Origin: a bacterium
GTDB lineage: Bacteria; Hydrogenedentota; Hydrogenedentia; Hydrogenedentiales; SLHB01
Assembly (NCBI GenBank): GCA_024231375.1
Contig: JAAEQP010001857.1
Location: 1 to 6,404, forward strand
DNA: 6,404 nucleotides
Direction: 5' to 3'
Shown: one piece after another, positions 1-6,251 of the stretch
Layout: every line of letters starts with the position of its first letter
Position numbering within the stretch: the first letter of the stretch is position 1
The notes under the pieces: model-generated
The model's database searches: none
Told to the model about the DNA's origin: nothing
Seen by the model: the letters and a program-made list of their open reading frames with translations, nothing else
Program-made: the position numbers and the translations under genes

Positions 1-111
1 CATAACTCGCCCAGGGACGCCTGCAAGGGCCTGTTCAGCCGAACGGCCCAAGTGAGCGAAACCATCCCAGGTTCGGTCATGCGTCGAATCGCGATTTTGG
101 AAGGTCCCAGC

Positions 112-133
112 GGGAGAGGGTTGGGGTGAGGGG
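112..133. repeat. G-rich interspersed-repeat-like segment
   Basis: This purine-rich run reads GGGAGAGGGTTGGGG followed by TGAGGGG. From general familiarity, not a search, very similar strings (reverse complement CCCTCACCCCAACCCTCTCCC-like) recur in intergenic DNA of many unrelated GC-rich bacterial genomes. It has four runs of three or more G (112-114, 118-120, 123-126, 130-133), so the plus strand could in principle fold as a G-quadruplex. It occurs once in the window, so its repeat status cannot be confirmed here. Confidence 0.4.
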
Positions 134-142
134 TCTTGCAGC

Positions 143-175
143 CTCCCAGATTTCGTCTGACTTCCAAACTGGGGG
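143..175. other. Imperfect hairpin upstream of GDPD gene
   Basis: CTCCCAG (143-149) can pair with CTGGGGG (169-175) with one G-T wobble. TTT (151-153) can pair with AAA (166-168) if A150 is bulged. This leaves a 12-base loop. No T-tract follows, so it is not a convincing intrinsic terminator on the plus strand. It may be the end of an upstream transcript or have no function. Confidence 0.25.
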
Positions 176-217
176 TTACTGAGAGTCGCCCCCCCTTACC
201 CAAGCCTTACCAGCTTC

Positions 218-245
218 TGCTATCATCCCCGAAACCATAGAGGGG
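218..245 (+). promoter_or_regulatory. Extended -10 promoter and Shine-Dalgarno of GDPD gene
   Basis: TGcTATCAT at 218-226 matches an extended -10 element (TGnTATAAT with one change). No good -35 hexamer is present at the usual distance; TTACCC at 196-201 is a weak candidate with a 19-base spacer. Transcription would begin near 233 and give a leader of about 20 bases. AGGGG at 241-245 lies 6 bases before the ATG at 252 and is a good ribosome-binding site, which supports that start. The promoter is an inference from motif match only. Confidence 0.35.
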
Positions 246-251
246 TGTCGT

Positions 252-1964
252 ATGAGTACCCAAGCGATCACGTGTCTGTTGTTGGTTCCTGTGGTGTTAT
301 GCGCGGCGGGATGCGCCACGGCCGCAGGGCGAAAACCCAAGACGGAGAGAGTGCATTTCCAGGCGCACCGGGGCGGGTTGCGCGAGGTGCCGGAGAACAC
401 CATGGCCGCGTTCCGCTACGCGTGGTGCCTAGGCGGCATCCCCGAAGTGGACGTCCGCGACACCAAGGACGGCGTCATCGTGTGCTTCCACGACAACACG
501 CTGGGCCGCACCACGGACATTGCCCGCGACCAAGCCGACGCCACACCCGAATCAATGACCTACGACGAACTCGCCAAGCTGGACGCGGGCGCGTGGTTCG
601 ACCCACGGTTCGCGGGCGAACGCATTCCGTCGCTACGGCAGGTGTTCGCCGAAATGCAGGGGCATCCCGACCGGCAGGCGTACCTCGACCTCAAGACGTC
701 GGACCTGGAACAACTGGCGGCCCTCATCGGTGAATACAGCGTGGCGCGCCAGGTCATTTTCTGCCACAACAAACAGGAAAACTGCATCAAACTCCGCCAA
801 CTCGCCCCGGGCGTGCGCACCATGCTCTGGATTGGCGGCGAACCCGACGTTATCAAGGGCAGGTTCGATCGCGCCGCCGCGGGCGGGTTCGAGGGACTCG
901 ACCAGGTCCAGTTGCACTTGGGATCGGGCGATGACGGCGGGCCGGTCGAATACGTCCTCGAACCCGAGTTTCTGACCTCGGCGCTCAAGAAGACCAGCGG
1001 CGCGGGCATCGATCTGGAAGTCCTGCCGTTTGCGTTCGACAGGGAGTCGCTGTTCGGATTGCTCGACGTGGGTATCCGATGGTACGCGACCGACGAACCC
1101 CTGCGTTTTGCGCGGGCATTGCGCGAATGGCGTGTGCGCGAAGCCCTCGGCGCGCCCGTGTTCTTCCAGGCCCATCGAGGCGGACTCGACGAAATGCCCG
1201 AGAACACCGTGGCCGGGTTCCGGCGCGCGTGGGAGATCCCCGGCGCGGTGCCCGAGGTGGACGTCCAAACCTCCGGCGACGGTGTCCTCATCTGCCTCCA
1301 CGACGGCACCCTGGCACGCACGACCAATGCCACGGGCGACGCGGCCAAGACACCCGCGTCGGAACTCTCCTTCGACGAGATCCGCGAGTGGGACGCAGGC
1401 ACTTCGTTCGACGAACAGTTCGCGGGCGAAAAGGTGCCTTCCCTGGACGAGGTACTCGCGATCATGGCGAAAAACCCGCGCCGCGAACTCTACCTCGATC
1501 TTAAGAACGTCGACCACGACGCGCTACGCGACGCGTTGGTGAAGCATGGCGTGCTCGAACGCGTCATCTTCGTTCACGGCAGTCCGGACGTGTGCCATCA
1601 GTTGCAGCAGAAGTTCCACGGCGCGCGCACCATGACCTGGTTGAGCGGTTCGCCCGAGGACATCAAACGCAAGTATGCGGCCATGGCCGCCAACGAATTC
1701 CGCGGCGTGACCCAGTTGCAGTTTCATCTCAAGGTCAAAGGCATCAGGGGTGGATTCACCTACGTGCTGGACGACGCATTCCTGGCGAAGGCTGTCGCCG
1801 AAACCCGTGAAGCCGGCGTGGCCTTGCAGTTGCGTCCGTTCCGATTCGACGCGGCCTCCATGCGACGGTTGATCGACTTGGGAGTGTATTGGTACGTGGC
1901 CGACGCGCCGGGCGCAATGGCGGACGCTGTCCGCGAGGGTATGGCGCCTACAGACCAGAACTAA
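252..1964 (+). CDS. Tandem-domain glycerophosphodiester phosphodiesterase lipoprotein
   Basis: This is a 570-residue predicted lipoprotein with two complete GDPD domains in tandem. The N-terminus is a hydrophobic signal ending in a lipobox-like AAGC with Cys21 as the lipidated residue. Domain 1 (about 33-300) has HRGG with His39-Arg40, PENT (47-50), E65-x-D67, H80-D81, the strand YLDLK (Asp146) and the closing motif WYATDEP (277-283). Domain 2 (about 302-560) repeats these as His308-Arg309, PENT (316-319), E335-x-D337, H350-D351, YLDLK (Asp416) and WYVADAP (547-553). The repeat unit is about 270 residues. In this family the two histidines are catalytic and the acidic residues bind a divalent metal; the reaction yields glycerol-3-phosphate plus an alcohol. 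Single-domain enzymes are usually about 250-350 residues, so this is a fusion of two copies. The copies have diverged, so the duplication is not recent. The protein should act outside the cytoplasm, lipid-anchored. Substrate is unknown; cleavage of another phosphodiester is possible. Confidence 0.9.
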   Translation: MSTQAITCLLLVPVVLCAAGCATAAGRKPKTERVHFQAHRGGLREVPENTMAAFRYAWCLGGIPEVDVRDTKDGVIVCFHDNTLGRTTDIARDQADATPESMTYDELAKLDAGAWFDPRFAGERIPSLRQVFAEMQGHPDRQAYLDLKTSDLEQLAALIGEYSVARQVIFCHNKQENCIKLRQLAPGVRTMLWIGGEPDVIKGRFDRAAAGGFEGLDQVQLHLGSGDDGGPVEYVLEPEFLTSALKKTSGAGIDLEVLPFAFDRESLFGLLDVGIRWYATDEPLRFARALREWRVREALGAPVFFQAHRGGLDEMPENTVAGFRRAWEIPGAVPEVDVQTSGDGVLICLHDGTLARTTNATGDAAKTPASELSFDEIREWDAGTSFDEQFAGEKVPSLDEVLAIMAKNPRRELYLDLKNVDHDALRDALVKHGVLERVIFVHGSPDVCHQLQQKFHGARTMTWLSGSPEDIKRKYAAMAANEFRGVTQLQFHLKVKGIRGGFTYVLDDAFLAKAVAETREAGVALQLRPFRFDAASMRRLIDLGVYWYVADAPGAMADAVREGMAPTDQN

Positions 1965-2071
1965 CCGTGCAGCAACTCTTGCATGAAGGCACCGGCCGCG
2001 TCGCGAAACCGGGGACTGTACCAAGCGAGTGAGTCTTCGAGCGAGACGGGACTGTCCCCGGTTTCGCTCAT
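1961..2071 (-). CDS. Small 36-codon ORF overlapping the TPR lipoprotein stop
   Basis: Read on the minus strand, an ATG at 2071-2069 overlaps the TGA of the preceding gene as ATGA and opens a 36-codon frame ending in TAG at 1963-1961. That stop overlaps the TAA of the convergent GDPD gene. It begins MSETGDSPVSLEDSLAW and ends RDAAGAFMQELLHG. An AGGAG lies 11 bases before the ATG, inside the upstream gene, so translation could be coupled. The tail matches the end of the upstream protein (RDAAQAFMQEQRGL), with 24 of 30 bases identical over that part, so it looks like a duplicated C-terminal helix. Both arms of a long inverted repeat lie inside the frame, which favours the alternative that this is a non-coding repeat or a decayed duplicate. 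No function can be assigned. If one base were missing near 2070, it would be a C-terminal extension of the upstream protein. Confidence 0.3.
   Translation of the reverse strand: MSETGDSPVSLEDSLAWYSPRFRDAAGAFMQELLHG
2003..2067. repeat. Long inverted repeat at convergent gene junction
   Basis: GCGAAACCGGGGACTGT (2003-2019) and ACTGTCCCCGGTTTCGC (2051-2067) are inverted copies matching at 16 of 17 positions, separated by 31 bases. The right arm also contains the near-palindrome GGGACTGTCCC (2048-2058). Transcribed from either side, it would form a strong stem. No T-tract follows on either strand, so a classical intrinsic terminator is not supported, although it sits where two convergent transcripts meet. 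Its composition resembles REP-type interspersed palindromes seen in GC-rich genomes. This is recollection, not a search. Confidence 0.7.
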
Positions 2072-4359
2072 AGACCCCGCTGCTCCTGCATGAATGCCTG
2101 GGCCGCGTCACGACCGCGATTGGCCGCGAGGGCCTTACCGAGGTCCTGCACGAACCAATCCGGCAACCGGCGCGGCTGCACGGGCTCACGCCGCAACTGC
2201 AGCGCCGCTTCAAACCATCCCGCCGCAAGGTACGCGGCCGAATAAGCTTCCTCACCGGTCACGAGTTCCTGAAACTCCTTGCTCGGCTCTCGCTCGCCGC
2301 GGGTCCATGCGTCCAGTTCCGCGAAGAACGGATGCGTAGCGGTTTGGCCTGATGCGGATTGCCCCGCCAACTTCGGGTCCATGAACCCCAGTCGGCGGAA
2401 CGTCAGTAGGCGCGCAAGGGCCTGCATGAGGTCCACGTTCCAGCACCGTGCGCCGAACTGGTTCATGTTGAGCAACGACAGGGCCTCGTCTTCCTTGCCC
2501 CGGTTGAGCGTTTCCGTCAACCGCAGCCACAACGCCTCCTGGCGGTCGGCCAGATGCGGGTGCGCGGCCACCACCGGCTCACACGCCGCTGCGTCCCAGA
2601 AGTGGCCTTCCGGCAAGGCGCACATCAAGTCGACCAGCGGCCGGAGACGTCCCTCGGGACGCGCGTGTTTGCTGAAATCGATGCGCCCACGCAAAGAGAC
2701 GCGTCCCCAGAACAGGGCCTTGGTCCAGATGAAGTCCATCGTGGGCGGAGCCAATCCTTCGCCCCACGCACGCAACGCCGAGGCCGTGTCGCCATGGCGA
2801 ACAAAGAACTCGGCCACTTCGTCGCGCACGAAGGCATCTTTCGGGGCAAGGTGCAGCGCCCGGAGATAGGCCTTGCGCGCGTCACCCGCCATGCCAAGGA
2901 CGTCCAGCGCGGCCCCGGCGTGCCGCTGCACCTCCGCATTCGAGTTGTCCAACCGCACGGCGCGTTCGATGCAGTCGCGGGCTTGGTCCGGGTCGGCCCC
3001 CGCGAGCAGTGCGCCCATACGCGCCAACCGTGGGGCATCCTGAGCGCCCGCGTACTCACGTTCGCGAAGCAGTTCCAACGCCTGCACGGCTTTCTCTTGC
3101 CGCACGAGCTTCTCGGCTTCGAGCCCCCGCCACGCCACCGGCTGCGTTGCTCGGCCCACCCATCCGTTGCGCAGGTCCTCGAATCCTTCGAAATCGTCTG
3201 CATGAATCTGCACCCGGCCCACAGCCACGGAAGCCTCCTCGTCTTCGTCGAAGGGCGCTGGGTGCTCGTCGTACAACCCCGCCAAGCCGCCCATGTCGCC
3301 CACCGCGTCGAGCGCGGTCATCTCCACATCGGCAAGTTCACGCCGGACGGATGGATCGCCAAGATTCTTGTCACTGCGTAGTGCTTCGAGGGCCTCGTCA
3401 GGTTTCCCGGAATCCAGCAGTCGGGCTGCCTCGCGCCGCGCCGCCGCGACGCGTTTCATACGCTGCAGCTTCCGCCATGCCAGAAACCCCAGCGGACCAC
3501 CGACCACCACGCCCACGACCACCCCGATCAACGCGAGCTGTTTGACGCGCCGCCACGGGTCGATACGGCCCAGAAGCGCCTGGACGTTGTACGCCGACAT
3601 CTCGACCGCGAACACACAGTCGCTGTAGTCCTTGTCGCCGCCATTCAACAGGTCTTCGAAACTCACCAGCAGGTAGGGACTGTCCTCCAGCGCCACCGCC
3701 ACCATGTGCTCCACATTGTCGGGATTGTGTTCAGGTGCGACCGTGAACACGATGGGGCCTTGTTGGTTGACGCCAGAAACCAGGAAGAAATTGAGTTGCG
3801 TTCCGGCAGGAAGTGTTCCCAGATCTACGAAATCGCCTGGAATCAATGTGGCATCGGCCCTGCGTTCGCCGTAGGGCTCCACGTTCAGGACACCCGATTC
3901 GCCGTCGATGAGGGAGGGGCCTTTGTACAGGTCCGGCGACGCCTCCACGTTCGGGAAAATGAGCTTGGGGTCGCCATCCTTCTCCCCAATGCCGTTCAGG
4001 TTGATGCCCAGCGCGTTGCCCCGGCCCGCCGCCTCGCCCACGAAGTAGATGCGGACTCGGGTGCGTTCCGCCAAGGTCAGGCGGGCCGGATCGAGCACCA
4101 AATCCTGGAAGTTGGTGGCGATGGATTCCTTGTTGAACTTCTGGCTGGCGAGTTGCATCACCTCGGGAAGAACTGTCCCCTGGAACCGCGACGACGACCA
4201 GTCGGACCCACCGGCCTTCACGGGAGAAGCGATATCCAGGTCGTAGTAGCGACGGTCGGACTGGAAGGGCGCGTCTTCAGGCCCACATCCCGAGGCGGCG
4301 GCAAGAATGGCGGCAAGAACGGCGGTTCGCACGAACACGTGCGTGGTTCGTCCCCACAT
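2068..4359 (-). CDS. DUF4114-like, single-span, TPR-repeat lipoprotein
   Basis: This predicted 763-residue protein starts at ATG 4359. A GAGGAG at 4374-4369 lies 9 bases upstream, whereas the in-frame TTG at 4368 abuts that site and cannot use it. Residues 1-25 form a signal peptide ending ASGC (Cys25), a lipobox with Ala at -3. Residues about 35-255 are an extracytoplasmic beta-type region ending LVSFEDLLNGGDKDYSDCVF (231-250). The spaced aspartates (242, 244, 247) after a Gly-Gly resemble the acidic, Ca-binding-like signature of DUF4114 domains. A hydrophobic span (275-295) follows, with several Arg/Lys after it (296-303), which places the C-terminus in the cytoplasm. From about 304 on it is alpha-helical and TPR-like; the clearest repeats are about 440-536 (e.g. 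DARKAYLRALHLAPKDAFVR). The gene lies 40 bases after the second permease gene and is probably co-transcribed. Its role is unknown: possibly a membrane scaffold linking an outside ligand to cytoplasmic partners. Confidence 0.8.
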   Translation of the reverse strand: MWGRTTHVFVRTAVLAAILAAASGCGPEDAPFQSDRRYYDLDIASPVKAGGSDWSSSRFQGTVLPEVMQLASQKFNKESIATNFQDLVLDPARLTLAERTRVRIYFVGEAAGRGNALGINLNGIGEKDGDPKLIFPNVEASPDLYKGPSLIDGESGVLNVEPYGERRADATLIPGDFVDLGTLPAGTQLNFFLVSGVNQQGPIVFTVAPEHNPDNVEHMVAVALEDSPYLLVSFEDLLNGGDKDYSDCVFAVEMSAYNVQALLGRIDPWRRVKQLALIGVVVGVVVGGPLGFLAWRKLQRMKRVAAARREAARLLDSGKPDEALEALRSDKNLGDPSVRRELADVEMTALDAVGDMGGLAGLYDEHPAPFDEDEEASVAVGRVQIHADDFEGFEDLRNGWVGRATQPVAWRGLEAEKLVRQEKAVQALELLREREYAGAQDAPRLARMGALLAGADPDQARDCIERAVRLDNSNAEVQRHAGAALDVLGMAGDARKAYLRALHLAPKDAFVRDEVAEFFVRHGDTASALRAWGEGLAPPTMDFIWTKALFWGRVSLRGRIDFSKHARPEGRLRPLVDLMCALPEGHFWDAAACEPVVAAHPHLADRQEALWLRLTETLNRGKEDEALSLLNMNQFGARCWNVDLMQALARLLTFRRLGFMDPKLAGQSASGQTATHPFFAELDAWTRGEREPSKEFQELVTGEEAYSAAYLAAGWFEAALQLRREPVQPRRLPDWFVQDLGKALAANRGRDAAQAFMQEQRGL

Positions 4360-4368
4360 ATGCCCCAA

Positions 4369-4374
4369 CTCCTC
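4369..4374 (-). promoter_or_regulatory. Shine-Dalgarno fixing the TPR lipoprotein start
   Basis: GAGGAG on the minus strand is 9 bases from the ATG at 4359-4357 and directly adjacent to an upstream in-frame TTG at 4368-4366. The spacing decides for the ATG. The site lies in the 40-base gap after the permease stop, where I see no terminator hairpin. Confidence 0.7.
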
Positions 4375-4399
4375 AATCCCACGCGACGACGCTCGGGCG

Positions 4400-5242
4400 T
4401 TACCCCTTGATTCCGGTCAGCTTGATGCCTTCGATGAACTGCCGTTGCGTGAAGAAAAACAACACCACAATCGGGCACGTCATGACGGCCGACGCCGCCA
4501 TGAGACTCCCGTATTGGGTCTCGTACTGCCCCTGGAACATGGCCAATCCCAACGAGAGCGTGTACCGCGACTCGTCGAGGAGGTAAATGAGTGGGTTGAT
4601 GAAGTCGTTCCATGCCCCCAGGAACGAGAACAATCCCACCACCGCCAACGCCGGCACGGACAGCGGCAACACGATGTGCCACCAGATGGCGATCTCGCCG
4701 TGACCGTCCACTCGGGCCGCATCGAGCAAGTCGCGCGGGATGCTGCGGAAGAACTGGCGCAGCATGAAAATGAAGAACGCATTGCCGAAGAGCGACGGGA
4801 TCACCAACGGCAGAAACGTGTCCACCCACCCCAGTTTCCTGAACAGAAGGAACACGGGGATCATCATGGTCTGCGCGGGCACCATCATGGTCCCCAGCAT
4901 CATGTAGAACAGGAGGTCCCGGCCCGGCCACTTCAGCCGCGCGAAACCGTAGGCCACCATGGACGACGCCAGGATGTTGCCGCATACCGTGAACGCGCAC
5001 ACGAACAGCGTGTTCGTCAGGAACTGCCAGAACCGGAACGGCGATTCCGCCTCGAAAAGGCTTTGGAAATGCTCCACCGTCGGTGTGAACACCCAGACCG
5101 GCGGCCATTGCTTCAGCAGTTCGTTGGGTTTGAACGCGCTCATCAGCAGCCAGATGAAGGGAAACAGAAACACCAGCGACAAGGCGACGGCGATGATGTG
5201 CGAGGCCATGCCCGCGCGCGCGTTTTCACCGATGCGCTTCAT
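4400..5242 (-). CDS. ABC sugar-type transporter permease, MalG/UgpE-like
   Basis: This 280-residue inner-membrane permease is one of two transmembrane subunits of a CUT1-type importer. It has about six hydrophobic spans: roughly 14-36, 75-100, 108-132, 143-162, 195-215 and 250-266. The cytoplasmic EAA loop that contacts the ATPase reads DAARVDGHGEIAIWWHIVLP (174-193). It keeps the core DG and the LP, but has His181 where Ala is usual after DG. The C-terminus FIEGIKLTGIKG fits the family's usual RxFxxGxxxGxxKG ending, and the length is typical. The ATG at 5242 overlaps the TGA of the first permease gene (ATGA). A GAAGGGGG inside that gene lies 9 bases upstream, so coupled translation is likely. 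The reading frame is open for 166 codons further upstream, but that part is antisense-like out-of-frame sequence over the other permease and has no permease character. Substrate cannot be told from sequence; sugar, oligosaccharide, polyol or glycerol-3-phosphate are all possible. Confidence 0.92.
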   Translation of the reverse strand: MKRIGENARAGMASHIIAVALSLVFLFPFIWLLMSAFKPNELLKQWPPVWVFTPTVEHFQSLFEAESPFRFWQFLTNTLFVCAFTVCGNILASSMVAYGFARLKWPGRDLLFYMMLGTMMVPAQTMMIPVFLLFRKLGWVDTFLPLVIPSLFGNAFFIFMLRQFFRSIPRDLLDAARVDGHGEIAIWWHIVLPLSVPALAVVGLFSFLGAWNDFINPLIYLLDESRYTLSLGLAMFQGQYETQYGSLMAASAVMTCPIVVLFFFTQRQFIEGIKLTGIKG

Positions 5243-6177
5243 CGTTCGTCGCCCCCTTCGTAGTAGATGAAGCGGCCCGTGGCTTTGAACACCACGAACG
5301 TCAGGAGCGCGATGAAGGCAAACAGAATCCACGCCATGGCCGACGCATAGCCCAGTCGGAAGTACTCGAAGGCGTTTCGGAACAGATACAGACAGTAGAA
5401 CAAGGTCGACACGCCGGGCTGACCGCCCTTGGTCATGATGTAGGCCTGTGTGAACACCTGCAGCGCCGTGATGAGCCCCATGACCAGCGTGAAGAAGAGA
5501 ATCGGCGAAATCATGGGCAGCGTCACGTGCCGCAGCTTCTGCCACGAGTTCGCGCCGTCGAGGTCGGCCACTTCGTACAGCGTTTTCGGCACATCCTGCA
5601 ACGCCGCCAGGTACAGCACCATGGTGCCCCCCACCCCCCACACACTCATGATGATGAGGGCGGGCTTGGCCCAGTCGGGACTCTGCAACCAGTTCGGAGG
5701 ATGCACCGATATGCCGGGCAACACGCTGATGGCATCGCACAACGGTCGCAACGCCCAGTTCAGATAGCCGTACTGCGAGTTAAACACCCACACCCACAAC
5801 ACGGCCGACGCCACCAACGGCACAATCGACGGCAGAAAGAAGATGGTGCGAAATACGGGGCGCATGGCCAGTCTGCGATTCAGCAGCAACGCCAACACCA
5901 GCGCCGTCAGCATGCCCAGGGGCACCGCGAACATGGTGTAGTAGGCCGTGTTCCACATGCTGATCCAGAACAGGCTATCCTGAACCAGGGCCTTGAAATT
6001 GCTCAGCCCGGCCCATCCCGGCGGGTTGAAGATGTCGTACTGGGTGAAGCTGAACCCGAAGGATGCCAGCAACGGTCCCGCCATGAACAGCGTGAATCCC
6101 ACCAGGTACGGAGAGACAAAGAACAGGCCCAGCGCCAGCTCGTGCCGTTGACCGCGTGTCATACGTCGCCATTTCAT
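5239..6177 (-). CDS. ABC sugar-type transporter permease, MalF/UgpA/LacF-like
   Basis: This 312-residue inner-membrane permease is the first subunit of the CUT1-type importer. Hydrophobic spans lie at about 14-40, 73-99, 109-132, 172-193, 223-248 and 278-298. The EAA loop EVADLDGANSWQKLRHVTLP (202-221) fits the consensus EAAxxDGAxxxxxFxxIxLP well. The stretch FTQAYIMTKGGQPGVST (242-258) followed by FRLGYASAMAW matches the family's usual TxGGPxxxT...GYAsA region. Length is normal. The chosen ATG (6177-6175) has only a distant AAAGGA, 15 bases upstream; a second ATG five codons later has no ribosome-binding site, so the exact start is less certain. Its 3' end overlaps the second permease by 4 bases. 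It is the first gene of the minus-strand cluster. A solute-binding protein gene often precedes such pairs, but none is present between here and the window edge; the ATPase is also absent, which is common for this family because it can be encoded elsewhere. Confidence 0.93.
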   Translation of the reverse strand: MKWRRMTRGQRHELALGLFFVSPYLVGFTLFMAGPLLASFGFSFTQYDIFNPPGWAGLSNFKALVQDSLFWISMWNTAYYTMFAVPLGMLTALVLALLLNRRLAMRPVFRTIFFLPSIVPLVASAVLWVWVFNSQYGYLNWALRPLCDAISVLPGISVHPPNWLQSPDWAKPALIIMSVWGVGGTMVLYLAALQDVPKTLYEVADLDGANSWQKLRHVTLPMISPILFFTLVMGLITALQVFTQAYIMTKGGQPGVSTLFYCLYLFRNAFEYFRLGYASAMAWILFAFIALLTFVVFKATGRFIYYEGGDER

Positions 6178-6221
6178 AGGATGCAGAAGGATTCCTTTCG
6201 TCCCCCGGTAGCGGAGCGCGC

Positions 6222-6251
6222 ATTATAGATCCACGGGGGGTGCCGCGTCGA
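6222..6251 (-). promoter_or_regulatory. Sigma70-like promoter of the permease operon
   Basis: On the minus strand, a perfect -10 hexamer TATAAT (6227-6222) lies 18 bases from TCGACG (6251-6246), which matches four of six positions of the -35 consensus TTGACA. Transcription would start near 6215, giving a leader of roughly 38 bases before the first permease. This suggests the operon starts here and that no solute-binding protein gene lies immediately upstream in the same transcript. It is a motif match only. Confidence 0.45.

Larger units (their letters stand above)
1..251. other. Left flank, no supportable gene
   Basis: I see no gene here. One forward frame is open from the window edge to a TGA at 127-129, but its short translation has no recognisable feature. 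A reverse-strand ATG occupies bases 3-1 and could start a divergent gene leaving the window, but it has no convincing ribosome-binding site and only one codon is visible. The stretch contains a G-rich repeat-like segment (112-133), an imperfect hairpin (143-175) and the likely promoter and ribosome-binding site of the downstream lipoprotein gene. Confidence 0.6.

Noticed and set aside
1..129. Forward frame open from the window edge to a TGA at 127-129
   Set aside because: About 42 codons in GC-rich DNA is easily chance, it ends within the G-rich repeat-like segment, and the translation has no recognisable motif.
560..1517. Two long reverse-strand open frames opposite the GDPD gene
   Set aside because: They lie antisense to a clear two-domain enzyme, have low-complexity Arg/Ser/Ala-rich or unremarkable translations, and arise from the high GC and biased third positions.
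2003..2067. Intrinsic terminator call for the inverted repeat
   Set aside because: The stem is strong, but the loop is 31 bases and no T-tract follows on either strand, so I list it as a repeat instead.
4360..4368. TTG start three codons before the ATG of the TPR lipoprotein
   Set aside because: The GAGGAG ribosome-binding site touches this TTG, leaving no spacing, while the ATG has an ideal 9-base gap.
3706..5263. Long forward open frames across the lipoprotein and permease genes
   Set aside because: They are antisense to clearly recognised genes, rich in His, Gln and Arg, and show no family motifs.
5243..5740. 166-codon N-terminal extension of the second permease frame
   Set aside because: It overlaps the first permease on the same strand in another frame, and its translation is His/Arg/Gly-rich with no membrane spans. 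The ATG at 5242 has a good ribosome-binding site and gives a normal-length permease.
6187..6197. AAGGATTCCTT near-palindrome before the first permease
   Set aside because: Five-base arms around one base are too short for a terminator or a convincing operator, and one arm doubles as the weak ribosome-binding site.
5527..6228. Forward open frame opposite the first permease
   Set aside because: The translation is a Gln/His/Arg-rich shadow of membrane-span codons on the other strand.
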